Positions 32,131-41,619 are shown, counted from the first letter of the stretch. The stretch is DNA of 46,156 nt from Clostridia bacterium (GCA_017447445.1 JAFSNK010000009.1:1-46156), one strand, 5' to 3'. The notes: generated by a model not told the origin, from the sequence alone. Program-made: numbers and translations.

Positions 32131-34833
32131 TTATTCGTCTTCCACGCCCATTATAGGCACGTCAAGGAAGATCTCCGCGTATTCCTCGCCTTCGGCAAGT
32201 ATAAAGCGGAAATTATACGCGCCTTCGCCAAGCTCCTCGATTATGACCTTGGTGCTTCCGGCGCTGCCGTATTTAAGCTCGAAAAGATAAGCGTTGTCGC
32301 CCAATTCGTCGGCTTGAAGCATTTTCAGGTCGCAGCATATGCCCGCATATCCGGAGCCGTCGTCGAATACCACGAAATACAGATCGTTTAAAGGCACCTC
32401 GGATTCGCTCGCGATATAGTATTCGGTGTAATCATCCTCGCCGTCGGATTTTCTGGACACGGTAAACGTGTCGTCGCCGATGCGGACCGCGCCGCCGCCG
32501 AGATCGGTGAAGGGAAGCGCGAACTGAGCTTCCGGCTGATAGAATATATTCATCATACCGTTTTCTATAGTGAAGTCGGCATAGAAGTATATTTCCGCGT
32601 AACCTTCTTCGGAATCCCAGTAGATCTCGGTTTCGGTCTCGTTGTTAATGAATCTTATCATATCGCCTTGATCGTCGGCGGTTTTGAATACCTCGACAAC
32701 GCTCTTTTCCGTGCCGCCGGCGGGATAGGTGTATTCTATCTCGACGCTTTCGGCGCCTTCGCCGTCGACAACTCCCACGGTTTTGATCCCCAGACCTTTA
32801 CCGAAGTCGTTTATCACCCATTCGTTGTTCTCGGCGGGAGAAAAGAAGGTAGCATATAAGGTGTCGAATTCGAACGTGCCGAATTCTTCTATGCGTATTA
32901 TGCGTTCGAACGCGACCTGCGGACCGTCGTCGGTATTGCGGTAATAGATGATCTCGTATCCGTTGGATGCGTCGTCGTCGGTATCATAGTACATACTGTA
33001 ATAGGATTTGCCGCCGATCTTCACCTGGGCTCCGGACACGTCTTCCGGATCGCCCTCGAACGTAAGCTTTTCGGAAAAGTCGAGCGCGGAAACGGTGACC
33101 CAGCCGTCCTCGAATTCCAGCTTACCCTGTACGGCGAAAGAGTAATGATTCGAATCGTCGCTGTAGTTTATGATATCCAGCAAGGCGCCGTTGCTGACGT
33201 ACGAAGCGCTGCCCGTAACTTCGCCGTCACCGCCGCCGAATAAGTCGTTCCCGGAGGGAAGGACGGTGAAACTCGAGATCAGTCCGTAGATCTTCGGGTA
33301 TTTTTCCTTAAGCTTGCCGAACAGGTCAAGCTCGGAAAGCTCTTCTTCGGTATAGACCGATTTGGGCGCTTCCGCCTTCGCCTGCTCTTTGTCGAGCTTC
33401 AGCTCCAGATTCACCGCCGCGTCGACCATACCCTGCAGATTCACCGAAACGTCGGCTTTGACGTCTATTTTGCTGTTCGTTTCGGTTATCTCGGCGTTGA
33501 TTTTAAGCGGGAGCGTTATCGGAAGCCCGCGTGAGATCATAAGACTTTCGGTGTCTATCTTCGTCTTGCCGTCCTTGTGCGAGAAGCCGAAATTCAGCTT
33601 GGCGGAGACGTCCGCCGCGTTGCCTTCATCGTCGGTATTCTTCATATCGAACTTCGCGAAGCCCTTGTAGTATTCGCCGTCTGCAGAAGTCATATCTATC
33701 TCGGCGGTGATCTTGTTGTCGTCGCTCGTCAGGTCCTTTTGGAACAGAAGGTCGCCTTTTATGGCGGAGCCGTCCTTATAAAAGCTTAAAGCGACCGGCT
33801 TCACGTCGGCGCCGTCTTTCACGTCTTTTATATTAAGGACTATTTCCGCCGCGGCGCCGGTCTTGCCGTCCGCGGTAAGGATATCGGCGGTGACCGCCGC
33901 CTTTTCTCCGGTCGGCTGTCCGTCCTTTTTGCCGTCGGCGTCGAGCTTCACGGAGCAGCCGATAGCTTCGCCGTCGTCGATATACACCTTAACGGCGGCG
34001 GACACATTTGCCTGGGCAAACACGTCGTCGAGCGCTTCGGCGATCTTGGATTTGAACTCCGCGGCGTAATCGTCTAACGTGGCGGCGGGAAGGGTAACGA
34101 TCTCGCCCTCGTTTGTGGCTTTATTCGGGATGAGCTTAACCATGGCGCCTATCGTGTCGCAGAGATCCTTGCATTCCTTCGCGTCGGTTATCTTCGACGC
34201 GTAGTCGCGCACAAGGCGTTCGACGTCTTCGGGCGAAAGCGTAAGCGTCGCGACGGTAACCTTGCCGGACTTAACGCCGTTCACCTCGAAGCTCGCCTGG
34301 TCCTTGGTGAACTTCGCTTCGTCGATCGATTCCAGCGATTTCTGCAGCTCGGAGGTAAGCAGCCCGATAAAGTCGCGCAGCTCTTTTATAAGGTCCGCGT
34401 CGAAGCTTTCAGAGTCGTCGGAGGACTGCGCCTCGCCGATCACGGCATATTTTTCCATAAGCGTATCGACTTTCAGATAAACCGCGCCGTCGTCGAGGAT
34501 CACATTTTCCGTCAACTCTTCGCCGGCGTATTTTATCGCCATTTTCGTTATGGAGTTTATACTGCCGTCGGTGGCGGAATCGACGTTGACGGTAATGGGA
34601 CCGTCGGACAGACTGTCGGTTCCCATAACGGAAAGCTTGTTCAACGTCAGCTCTCCGTAAAAATGCGTGAACTCGCGGTATTTATCGAATACCGAAAGAT
34701 CCGCGCGCTTCGCGACGTTGGCAGCCGCGATAAACGTCGCCTTCGGAGTGGCCGCGAGCTTGCAGCCGGAAAGCGCCGCCGCAGTGAACAGCATCATCAA
34801 TACGAGTGCTGCCGCGAGAATGCGTTTTTTCAT
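32131..34833 (-). CDS. Large lipoprotein of unknown function
   Basis: 900 residues. Signal peptide with lipobox LSGC, Cys24. The mature part is acidic and beta-rich, with repeated short lysine/aspartate strands (KTAVVNLE-type), for example ILDDGAVYLKVDTLMEKYAVIGE, AAEIVLNIKDVKDGADVKPVALSF and KFDMKNTDDEGN in pieces; it recalls lipoproteins with LolA/DUF-type beta baskets in its first half, but no family is certain. ATG overlaps the VanZ-like gene stop (ATGA), so translation is coupled. Last gene of the long dacF-recN operon. Probably an outer-leaflet protein of the cell membrane. Confidence 0.75.
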   Translation of the reverse strand: MKKRILAAALVLMMLFTAAALSGCKLAATPKATFIAAANVAKRADLSVFDKYREFTHFYGELTLNKLSVMGTDSLSDGPITVNVDSATDGSINSITKMAIKYAGEELTENVILDDGAVYLKVDTLMEKYAVIGEAQSSDDSESFDADLIKELRDFIGLLTSELQKSLESIDEAKFTKDQASFEVNGVKSGKVTVATLTLSPEDVERLVRDYASKITDAKECKDLCDTIGAMVKLIPNKATNEGEIVTLPAATLDDYAAEFKSKIAEALDDVFAQANVSAAVKVYIDDGEAIGCSVKLDADGKKDGQPTGEKAAVTADILTADGKTGAAAEIVLNIKDVKDGADVKPVALSFYKDGSAIKGDLLFQKDLTSDDNKITAEIDMTSADGEYYKGFAKFDMKNTDDEGNAADVSAKLNFGFSHKDGKTKIDTESLMISRGLPITLPLKINAEITETNSKIDVKADVSVNLQGMVDAAVNLELKLDKEQAKAEAPKSVYTEEELSELDLFGKLKEKYPKIYGLISSFTVLPSGNDLFGGGDGEVTGSASYVSNGALLDIINYSDDSNHYSFAVQGKLEFEDGWVTVSALDFSEKLTFEGDPEDVSGAQVKIGGKSYYSMYYDTDDDASNGYEIIYYRNTDDGPQVAFERIIRIEEFGTFEFDTLYATFFSPAENNEWVINDFGKGLGIKTVGVVDGEGAESVEIEYTYPAGGTEKSVVEVFKTADDQGDMIRFINNETETEIYWDSEEGYAEIYFYADFTIENGMMNIFYQPEAQFALPFTDLGGGAVRIGDDTFTVSRKSDGEDDYTEYYIASESEVPLNDLYFVVFDDGSGYAGICCDLKMLQADELGDNAYLFELKYGSAGSTKVIIEELGEGAYNFRFILAEGEEYAEIFLDVPIMGVEDE

Positions 34834-35318
34834 TGTTCAGTACCTCTCTTTTTGTTTTTTCTTTTTTTGCGCCCGCGGATGATCAAAAAGCACAGCAGCG
34901 CCGCGAGCAAGGCGCCGGAGCAATCTATCAGTACGTCGGTGATCTGAGGTCCGCGCCCCGGCGTGATGCGCTGCATGATGAATTCATCGGCAAGCGCGAC
35001 GACGGCGGAATAGCCGACCGAGGCGAAGGGAAGGCGAAGATCGCCTTTTATATTATACAGCGCGCCGAACGCCGCCGCCGAAAGCAGGAAGTATTCGCCG
35101 AAATGCGCCGTTTTGCGGATAACGTGCGAGACCGCGTCCGCGTCCGGTTCGAACCCGAGCGCGCGCAGAACGCTTTCCACCGCGTGCGAGAAGAACCCGC
35201 TCATTTCCGAAGAAGTCCCGCCGTCGAGCAGGGAATTGCCGAAAATGAACGCCGTTATCGCCGCGGCGAGCGCCGTAAACAGTATGAACAGTTTTTTGTT
35301 TTTCAATCCGCGCTGCAC
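34830..35318 (-). CDS. VanZ-like membrane protein
   Basis: About 162 residues. VanZ family signatures are HVIRKTAHFGEYFLLSAAAFG and the late DEFIMQRITPGRGPQITDVLIDCSGAL (motif DE-x(n)-PGR-x-x-Q-x-x-D), with four hydrophobic segments. The role is unknown apart from low-level teicoplanin resistance reported for VanZ itself. The start is GTG 35318 or, with better ribosome-site spacing (AAGGTG), TTG 35306; both overlap or touch the recN end. Translation is coupled to the lipoprotein. Confidence 0.85.
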   Translation of the reverse strand: MQRGLKNKKLFILFTALAAAITAFIFGNSLLDGGTSSEMSGFFSHAVESVLRALGFEPDADAVSHVIRKTAHFGEYFLLSAAAFGALYNIKGDLRLPFASVGYSAVVALADEFIMQRITPGRGPQITDVLIDCSGALLAALLCFLIIRGRKKRKNKKRGTEQ

Positions 35319-36979
35319 CTTTCCAAAAGTTCGTCCGCGGTCTTAAGCACCGCTTCGGTAATGTCCAGACCGCCTATTATCCGCGCAAGCTCGTTCCTTC
35401 TGCCGTCGCGGTCAAGCGCTTCGACGCGCGTCTCGGTCCTGCCGTTCCGTTCGGATTTGGAAATTTTATAATGATGGTCCGCGCGGGAGGCGAGTATGGC
35501 GGAATGCGTGACGCATATCACCTGCGTCCTGCCGCCGCCCGCCGCTTTTTTCAGCCGTATGCCTATTTTTTCGCTCGTGCTGCCGGAAATGCCGGAATCT
35601 ATCTCGTCGAATATCAGCGTGCCGATGGATTCGGTATCGGCGAACACGCATTTAAGGCACAGCATTATTCGCGAAAGCTCGCCGCCCGAAGCTATCTTCG
35701 CCATCGGGCGCGGTTCCTCGCCCTTGTTGGCGCTTATCATAAATTCGCATTCGTCCGCGCCGTCCGGCGCAAAATCCTTCCGCCGCAGCTCCACGCGGAA
35801 CACCACCGCGGGCATATCCAGCGCGCAAAGCTCCTCCGTAACGCGGCCGCACAGCTTTTTTGCCGCCGCCGCGCGCGTTAGGGTAAGTTCCTTCGCCGCC
35901 GCGGCAAGCGCCTTTTTCTGTTTTGCGATCAGCTCGTTCAGCTTCGCGAGCTCCTCGTCGCGGTTCTCGAAAGCTTCAAGCTCGCTCTTCCAGGAATCGA
36001 GTAGTTCTGCGAACCCGTCCGCCTCCGCGCGGTATTTCAGCTCCAGTCTTTTAATCGTTTCCAGCCGCGTTTCCACCTCGTCCAGCCGCGCGGCGGTGTC
36101 CTCGCCGTCCGAGCCGGTATATTCCTTCAGCGCGTCGGCGATATCCATTATCTCGTATTTTGCGTTTTCAAGCCGTTCGGAAAGCCCGTCCGCCTCGGGT
36201 ATTATCCCCGAAAGCGAGGCGATCCCGTCCGCCGCCTCTTTTATCTGCTCCGCCGCCGAACCTTCGCGCAGATAAAGCGCGTCGTACGCGGCGCCGCAGC
36301 GTGAAATTATCTTTTCGCTGTTCGCCAAAAGTCGGCGTTCGGCTTCCAGCTCCGCCTTTTCGCCCTTGTATACCGCGGCGCTTTCAAGCTCGTTCACGCG
36401 GTATTTCAGCATATCCAGCCGCGTCTCGCGCTCGCGCTCGTCCTCCGAAAGCGCGTTTATTTTTGCTTCCGTGGCGCGGTAATCGGCATAGCGGCGCGCG
36501 TATTCGCCAAGCTCCGCGCCGTTCCCGGCGAACGAATCCAGCATCATCCGCTGGCGCGCCGTGTCGGCAAACGCCTGCGTGTCCTGCTGGCCGTGTATCG
36601 ACATAAGCAGGGAAGCCACCGCGCGCAGCCGCGAAAGCGGCACGTTCCTGCCGTTTATCTTGGCGACGGACCTGCCGTCGCGCCCGATGCGGCGGGTCAC
36701 GGTAATGCTGCCGTCCTCGTCCGGCTCCGTCTCGTTTTCGGCAAGCGCTTTCAGGGTGGGCGCGTCGTTAACATAGAACATCCCCTCCACCAGCGCCTCG
36801 TCCTCGCCGGTGCGGATAAGCTCCCGGTCGCTCCTCGCGCCGCAGAGCAGCCCCAGCGAATCGACGATTATGCTTTTCCCGGCGCCGGTCTCCCCCGTGA
36901 AGGCGCAGAACCCCGCGCCCGGTTCAAAAGACAGGCGTTTAATAAGGGCGATATTCTCTATGTATACCGATTGAAGCAT
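35303..36979 (-). CDS. recN: DNA repair protein RecN
   Basis: 558 residues. SMC-like ATPase: N-terminal LQSVYIENIALIKRLSFEP, Walker A GETGAGKS (29-36), long coiled coil from about 150 to 370, signature KIASGGELSRIMLCLK, Walker B TLIFDEIDSGISG and the His-switch ICVTHSAILASRADHHYKI. Acts in double-strand break repair. Position after argR is the normal Firmicutes order. Confidence 0.98.
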   Translation of the reverse strand: MLQSVYIENIALIKRLSFEPGAGFCAFTGETGAGKSIIVDSLGLLCGARSDRELIRTGEDEALVEGMFYVNDAPTLKALAENETEPDEDGSITVTRRIGRDGRSVAKINGRNVPLSRLRAVASLLMSIHGQQDTQAFADTARQRMMLDSFAGNGAELGEYARRYADYRATEAKINALSEDERERETRLDMLKYRVNELESAAVYKGEKAELEAERRLLANSEKIISRCGAAYDALYLREGSAAEQIKEAADGIASLSGIIPEADGLSERLENAKYEIMDIADALKEYTGSDGEDTAARLDEVETRLETIKRLELKYRAEADGFAELLDSWKSELEAFENRDEELAKLNELIAKQKKALAAAAKELTLTRAAAAKKLCGRVTEELCALDMPAVVFRVELRRKDFAPDGADECEFMISANKGEEPRPMAKIASGGELSRIMLCLKCVFADTESIGTLIFDEIDSGISGSTSEKIGIRLKKAAGGGRTQVICVTHSAILASRADHHYKISKSERNGRTETRVEALDRDGRRNELARIIGGLDITEAVLKTADELLERCSAD

Positions 36980-37025
36980 ATTGCCGCCTTTCCCGTATTA
37001 TAACAGAAAAATGTGAACCATCCGG

Positions 37026-37064
37026 TTTTTGGGATAAACGCGGGTTTTTTTGGGATAAACGCGG
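37026..37064. repeat. Two 18-bp direct repeats upstream of recN
   Basis: TTTTTGGGATAAACGCGG occurs at 37026-37043 and again at 37047-37064 without change. The 36980-37128 gap also holds a hairpin AAAGCCG/CGGCTTT (37090-37111). No gene is visible; it may control recN relative to argR. Confidence 0.7.
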
Positions 37065-37128
37065 CGCACTCCGTATATACAGTGCGCGTAAAGCCGAAAA
37101 AGTACGGCTTTTTTATAAAATATCCGTT

Positions 37129-37581
37129 TTATCCTATCAGTTCCGCCAGCGCGGAGGTGATCTTCGCGGCGGAGCGTTCGTCCCGCGCGATTATCAGAAG
37201 CGTATCGTCCCCCGCGAGAGTGCCCACCGCGTCCTCGAAGTTCATCGAGTCGACGGCGGCGCCGGCGGCGCTGCCCATCCCCGCGTAGGTCTTAAGCACC
37301 ACGAGATTGTTCGCGTTCGCGACGCTTATCGCCGCGTGCTGCATTATCCCGCGGTATTTTTCGGTATTGTCGCCTGGGATGACCTCGCTTGCCGCGCGGT
37401 ATTTATACACCCCGTCCGTGCCCTCGGTCTTAATAAGTCCGAGCTCGCGTATATCTCGCGAGACCGTCGCCTGAGTTACCTTGTAGCCGAGCTCGCACAG
37501 CTTGCTCTGAAGCTCCTCCTGCGTAACGAATTCGCTGTTTTTAACAAGTTCAAGGATTTTGCTTTGCCGTTCAGATTTCAT
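37129..37581 (-). CDS. argR: Arginine repressor ArgR (AhrC)
   Basis: 150 residues. Winged-helix N-terminus (SERQSKILELVKNSEFVTQEEL, VTQATVSRDIRELGL, split motifs) and C-terminal hexamerisation/arginine-binding part VLKTYAGMGSAAGAAVDSM and GTLAGDDTLLIIARDE. Controls arginine metabolism genes. In this window arginine feeds the speA route, though no clear ARG box was seen there. Confidence 0.97.
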   Translation of the reverse strand: MKSERQSKILELVKNSEFVTQEELQSKLCELGYKVTQATVSRDIRELGLIKTEGTDGVYKYRAASEVIPGDNTEKYRGIMQHAAISVANANNLVVLKTYAGMGSAAGAAVDSMNFEDAVGTLAGDDTLLIIARDERSAAKITSALAELIG

Positions 37582-37594
37582 TTTTTCACGTCCG

Positions 37595-38389
37595 TCAATT
37601 CATTTTTTTATACAGTACGTCGTAAAAGGCGTCTTTTTTGAGTTTTATCAGCTCCAGCACCCTCGCGGAGCGTTTTACGGCGACGCGGTCGCCTTCGTCA
37701 AGATCGAGCAGCGCTTTGCCGTCGGCGGTAAGCGTGACCTCGCCGTCGCGGGAAAGGTTTTTGACAGCGAGCACCGAGTTCGGCGAAAATACCATCGCCC
37801 TCGAGCCGAGCGCGTGCGGGCAGATCGGGCAGACGCAGAAGGCGTCCAGCTTGGTGTCGATTATCGGGCCGCCGGCGCTCATCGAATACCCGCTCGAGCC
37901 GGTCGGGGTGGCGATAATAAGTCCGTCCGCGCGGTAGGCGCACACGGCGGAGCCGTCGCATTTCAGTTCGAACCTCGCGAGCCCGGATTCCGGGCGGCGG
38001 ATAAGCACCGCCTCGTTAAGCGCGGTGAACACCGCTTCCTCGCCTCCGGCGCGTTCCACGGAAATGTCTATAAGCATACGCTTTTCGGTCTGCGGGCCGC
38101 CCTTCAGCCCGGCGAGCAGCTCCAGCTCTCCGCTTTCGAGCCCGGTCATATATCCCAGGGTGCCGAAGTTGATCCCCAGAAGCGGAAGCCCGCGTTCCAC
38201 CGCGATCTTCGCCGCGTCGAGCATCGTTCCGTCGCCCCCCAGGGCGATCACCGCCTGCGCGTCCGCCGGGAATTCCGGAACGCGGGCGTGCTTTATCCCG
38301 TGGCTGTCGAGCGCCGATTCGACTTTTCGTATCTGCGCTTCGCTCACCCGCGCGTGCGCGCCGGGATATATCAATACGCTGTTTATCAT
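37595..38389 (-). CDS. nadK: NAD kinase
   Basis: 264 residues. GGDGTMLDA at 51-59 is the NAD kinase signature, with LLGINFGTLGYM, ADGLIIATPTGSSGYSMSAGGPI (pieces TPTGSSGYS and GGPI) and the C-terminal TADGK. Phosphorylates NAD to NADP. 13 nt upstream of argR and 3 nt after tlyA. Confidence 0.97.
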   Translation of the reverse strand: MINSVLIYPGAHARVSEAQIRKVESALDSHGIKHARVPEFPADAQAVIALGGDGTMLDAAKIAVERGLPLLGINFGTLGYMTGLESGELELLAGLKGGPQTEKRMLIDISVERAGGEEAVFTALNEAVLIRRPESGLARFELKCDGSAVCAYRADGLIIATPTGSSGYSMSAGGPIIDTKLDAFCVCPICPHALGSRAMVFSPNSVLAVKNLSRDGEVTLTADGKALLDLDEGDRVAVKRSARVLELIKLKKDAFYDVLYKKMN

Positions 38390-38392
38390 TAT

Positions 38393-39130
38393 TTACCTCT
38401 CCCGAACCTTTTTGAATATCGCAAGGTATTCGGTGTTTCCGTCGCCGCCTTCTATCGGCGATCTTATTAATCCTTCGCGCGCGAATCCGTTTTCTTCCGC
38501 CGCGAGATCCACCCGCGCGAGTATTTCTTTTATTATCCTTCCGTCGCGGTCCTTCACTATGCCGCCCTTGCCCACGTTTTCTTTGCCCGCCTCGAACTGC
38601 GGCTTCACAAGCGTTATCATAATGCCTCCCGGCGCGAGCAGGCGCGCGCAGGCGGGGTAGATGAGCGTCTGCGAGATGAACGAAACGTCCATTGTGATAA
38701 ACTCAATTTCCCGCGGGAAGTCGCTTTTTTGCAGATACCGCGCGTTCGTCTCCTCCACCGGAACGACGCGCGCGTCGTTTTTCAGCTTTTCGTCAAGCTG
38801 TCCTTTTCCCACGTCGAGCGCGTACACATACGCCGCGCCGTGTTCAAGCAGGCATTCGGTGAATCCGCCCGTCGAAGCGCCGATATCCAGCGCGCAAAGC
38901 CCTTTGCAGTCCGCGCCGAAGGCGCGAAAAGCCGCCTCCAGCTTTTCCCCCGCGCGGGAGACGTATTTCCAGGCGGCGCGGGCGGTTATCTCCTCGCTGC
39001 CGTCGGCTTCGTAAGACGGTTTTTTTACCGTTTCGCCGTTCACGGCGACAAGCCCCATTTTTATCGCCTCGCCCGCCTTGCTCCGGCTGGCGTAAAGCCC
39101 GCGCCCGGCAAGCAGAACGTCAAGTCTCAT
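38393..39130 (-). CDS. tlyA: TlyA-family rRNA methyltransferase
   Basis: 245 residues. N-terminal S4 RNA-binding domain (RLDVLLAGRGLYASRSKA, MGLVAVNGE) and an FtsJ/RrmJ-type methyltransferase domain (ALDIGASTGGFTECLL, ALDVGKGQLDEKL, FITMDVSFISQTLI, KPQFEAGK). Homologues 2'-O-methylate rRNA; often listed as hemolysin A. Overlaps the dxs end by 11 nt. Confidence 0.95.
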   Translation of the reverse strand: MRLDVLLAGRGLYASRSKAGEAIKMGLVAVNGETVKKPSYEADGSEEITARAAWKYVSRAGEKLEAAFRAFGADCKGLCALDIGASTGGFTECLLEHGAAYVYALDVGKGQLDEKLKNDARVVPVEETNARYLQKSDFPREIEFITMDVSFISQTLIYPACARLLAPGGIMITLVKPQFEAGKENVGKGGIVKDRDGRIIKEILARVDLAAEENGFAREGLIRSPIEGGDGNTEYLAIFKKVRER

Positions 39131-40985
39131 TATTGCTTTCGTAAAGCGCGCGCAGCTTTTGCGCCGCCTTCTCCGCGGATATCCCCAGCTCGTCGAACAG
39201 CTCCGCGTTCTTCCCGTGGGAGGGGAACACGCCGTTTATCGCCGCGATCCCGTACGCCGGGGCTTTGCCGCCGCGCTCCGCGAGCAGAGCGCCTATCCTT
39301 TCGCCTATCCCGCCGGCTTCGATGCCTTCCTCGAGCGTGAGCAGCGCCTTCGCGCCGCCCGCAAGCGCGAATATTTCTTCCTTCGGCAGCGGGGAAAGCT
39401 TTGTAAGCCGTATCACCTTTGTCTTTATCCCGCGCGCTTCCAGCGCGTCCGCCGCGCAAAGCGCGTTTTCGGTCATCCTGCCGTAGGTTATTATCGCGCA
39501 GGGGGCGTCTTCATCGCCGCAGACCGCGGTCTCGCCGCCGCGGAAAACCTTCCCGCCGTAGTCCGGTTCCGAATCCTTCGGGTAGCGTATCACCACCGGA
39601 CCTTCGGCGGCAAGCGCCTTGTCGAAGCATTCTTCAAGCGAATCGAAAGTGTCCGGCGAATAAACCGTAACTCCGGGGATCGCGCAGGTAAACGAAACGT
39701 CGAATATCCCGTGGTGCGTCGCGCCGTCCGGACCTACCAGGCCCGCGCGGTCGAGCATACAGATAACGTGCAGCCCCTGTATCGCCGCGTCGTGCAGAAG
39801 CTGGTCGTAGGCGCGCTGCATAAAGGTGGAATAGACGGCGAACACCGGGACCATCCCCTCCGCGGCGAGCCCACAGGAGAAAGTGAGCGCGTGCTCTTCG
39901 GCGATTCCGACGTCGAAAAAGCGCTGCGGGAACCTCTGCGCGAATTCGCAAAGCCCGGTGCCGTCCGGCATCGCGGCGGTGATGGCGGCTATGCGCCCGT
40001 CCTTTTCCGCGCGGTCGCAGATCAGCTTCCCGAACCGTTCCGAAAACGATTCTCCGGCGCCGTTCTTTATTTCGCCGGTGGCTATGTCGAACCCGCTTAT
40101 GCCGTGGAACCTGTCCGGGTGCTCCTCCGCCGGGGCGTAGCCCTTGCCTTTTTTGGTGCAGAGATGCACCACGCTGCAGCTCCCGTCCTGCATCGCTTCG
40201 CGAAGGACGGCTTCTATGTGCTTTTCGTCCGATCCGTCGACCGGGCCGTAGTAGCTCAGCCCGAACTGCTCGAAATAATTCTGGCTCAGCAGGCGTTTTT
40301 TGAACCAGTTCTTAACGGCGCGCCCGCCTTTTATAAGCGGTTCGCCGACAAGCGGTATGTGCGAAAACGCGCGCTTCGTGCCGTTCTTAAAGCGGAAATA
40401 CTTCGTGCTGGAACGGAATTTGGAAAAATACCGGCTCATCCCGCCCACGTTGGGCGAAATGCTCATATCGTTGTCGTTGAGTATTATTATAAGGCGGTCG
40501 ATCCCGGCGCAGTTGTTTATCGCCTCGTAGATCATACCCCCGGTAAAGGCGCCGTCGCCCACCACCGCTACGGTATAATTGTCGCGCCCGTTAAGTCTGT
40601 CCGCGACGGCTATCCCCGCGGCGGCGGAAATGCTGGTGGAGCTGTGCCCGGCGCCGAAAGCGTCGTGCTCGCTTTCGCAGCGGCGCGTAAATCCCGAAAC
40701 GCCGCCGTGACAGCGCAGAGTGCCGAACCTTTCGTACCTTCCGGTAAGCAGCTTGTGCACGTAGCTCTGGTGCCCCACGTCGAATACTATTTTGTCCTCC
40801 GGCGTGCTGAACACGCGGTGAAGCGCCACCGTAAGCTCGACAACGCACAGATTGGAAGCCAGATGCCCGCCGTTGACGGAAACCGTTTCCAAAAGCTTTT
40901 GCCGTATTTCTTCGCAAAGGACCGGAAGCTCTTCGCGCTTCAGCGCTTTAACGTCCGCGGGTGATTTTATGTTTTCGAGGTACAT
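39120..40985 (-). CDS. dxs: 1-deoxy-D-xylulose-5-phosphate synthase
   Basis: 621 residues, full length. Thiamine-diphosphate enzyme: NGGHLASNLCVVELTVALH, DVGHQSYVHKLLTGR, GAGHSSTSISAA, VVGDGAFTGGMIYEA-NN, the pyrimidine-domain DVGIAEEHALTF, and the C-terminal RYPKDSEPDY. The Cys in SNLCVVE replaces the usual Gly; this seems tolerable. First step of the non-mevalonate isoprenoid route, which feeds ispA. Confidence 0.97.
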   Translation of the reverse strand: MYLENIKSPADVKALKREELPVLCEEIRQKLLETVSVNGGHLASNLCVVELTVALHRVFSTPEDKIVFDVGHQSYVHKLLTGRYERFGTLRCHGGVSGFTRRCESEHDAFGAGHSSTSISAAAGIAVADRLNGRDNYTVAVVGDGAFTGGMIYEAINNCAGIDRLIIILNDNDMSISPNVGGMSRYFSKFRSSTKYFRFKNGTKRAFSHIPLVGEPLIKGGRAVKNWFKKRLLSQNYFEQFGLSYYGPVDGSDEKHIEAVLREAMQDGSCSVVHLCTKKGKGYAPAEEHPDRFHGISGFDIATGEIKNGAGESFSERFGKLICDRAEKDGRIAAITAAMPDGTGLCEFAQRFPQRFFDVGIAEEHALTFSCGLAAEGMVPVFAVYSTFMQRAYDQLLHDAAIQGLHVICMLDRAGLVGPDGATHHGIFDVSFTCAIPGVTVYSPDTFDSLEECFDKALAAEGPVVIRYPKDSEPDYGGKVFRGGETAVCGDEDAPCAIITYGRMTENALCAADALEARGIKTKVIRLTKLSPLPKEEIFALAGGAKALLTLEEGIEAGGIGERIGALLAERGGKAPAYGIAAINGVFPSHGKNAELFDELGISAEKAAQKLRALYESNNET

Positions 40986-41025
40986 CCTTTTCGTTTCCGC
41001 CGCGCGAAAAACGCGGCGACTCCCG

Positions 41026-41598
41026 TTATTTTCTGAACCCGCAAAGCACCTTTGCGGAAAACAGAACTATTTTTTCGCTGTATTTTATCGCTATCGACTT
41101 GCCCGCCGCCTTTAACCCGACGGTGAGCGCCGCGATGAGCGAGGTTATGCACAGGGTGAATATAAACGCGGCTTCCGCTTCGGCGGAGGCGAATATCTTT
41201 ATCGCGATGGCGACGCCGGTGGCGCCGCTCACGACTCCGGCGATATCGCCGACTATGTCGTTGCAGAACGAGCTCACCTTTTCGGCGTTGTTTATAAGCC
41301 AAACGGCTTTCTGCCCGGTACGCAGGCGGTTCGCCGCCATGGAATTGAAGGGCCTTATGTCCGCGGTGGCGACGGCAAGCCCTATCACGTCAAAAACGAC
41401 GCCGAGCGCTATCACCAGAATAAGCACCGGCGCCGCCGCCGCGACGGGCAGCAGATCCACCACTTTGTCGTTGAGCGCCGAAAGCGCGGCGGTAATGACA
41501 AAGCTCAGCAGAAACGCGGTCAGTACCCAGCCGGTCCTGCTTTTTTTCTTTTTTATCCTTTTTTCTTTACTTCGGGGAGGTGTCGTTTTTGTGTCCAT
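41026..41598 (-). CDS. oapA: OLE-associated membrane protein OapA
   Basis: 190 residues. A strongly basic N-terminus (SKEKRIKKKKSRTG) precedes four hydrophobic segments at about 24-44, 52-80, 116-139 and 143-166. The centre (FDVIGLAVATADIRPFNSM, RTGQKAVWLINNAEKVSSFCNDIVGDI, as separate motifs) resembles a DUF21/CNNM-like membrane domain. Size, topology, and position between ispA and dxs, directly downstream of a long non-coding stretch, match OapA, the protein that binds OLE RNA and holds it at the membrane. ATG 41598 lacks a good ribosome site. OLE/OapA is linked to stress by cold, ethanol, magnesium and carbon source in Bacillus relatives. Confidence 0.85.
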   Translation of the reverse strand: MDTKTTPPRSKEKRIKKKKSRTGWVLTAFLLSFVITAALSALNDKVVDLLPVAAAAPVLILVIALGVVFDVIGLAVATADIRPFNSMAANRLRTGQKAVWLINNAEKVSSFCNDIVGDIAGVVSGATGVAIAIKIFASAEAEAAFIFTLCITSLIAALTVGLKAAGKSIAIKYSEKIVLFSAKVLCGFRK

Positions 41599-41619
41599 AT
41601 CTATGTTGATAAACCGTAT

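Noticed and set aside
37090..37117. Terminator after argR
   Set aside because: The stem AAAGCCG/CGGCTTT has a T-run only on the + strand, where no gene ends. For argR on the minus strand it lacks a U-tail, so argR-recN read-through is likely.
39159..40964. 601-codon frame on the + strand
   Set aside because: It is the antisense shadow of dxs. The dxs frame has all family motifs; the shadow is Arg/Val-rich with no family features, as expected from a GC-rich genome.
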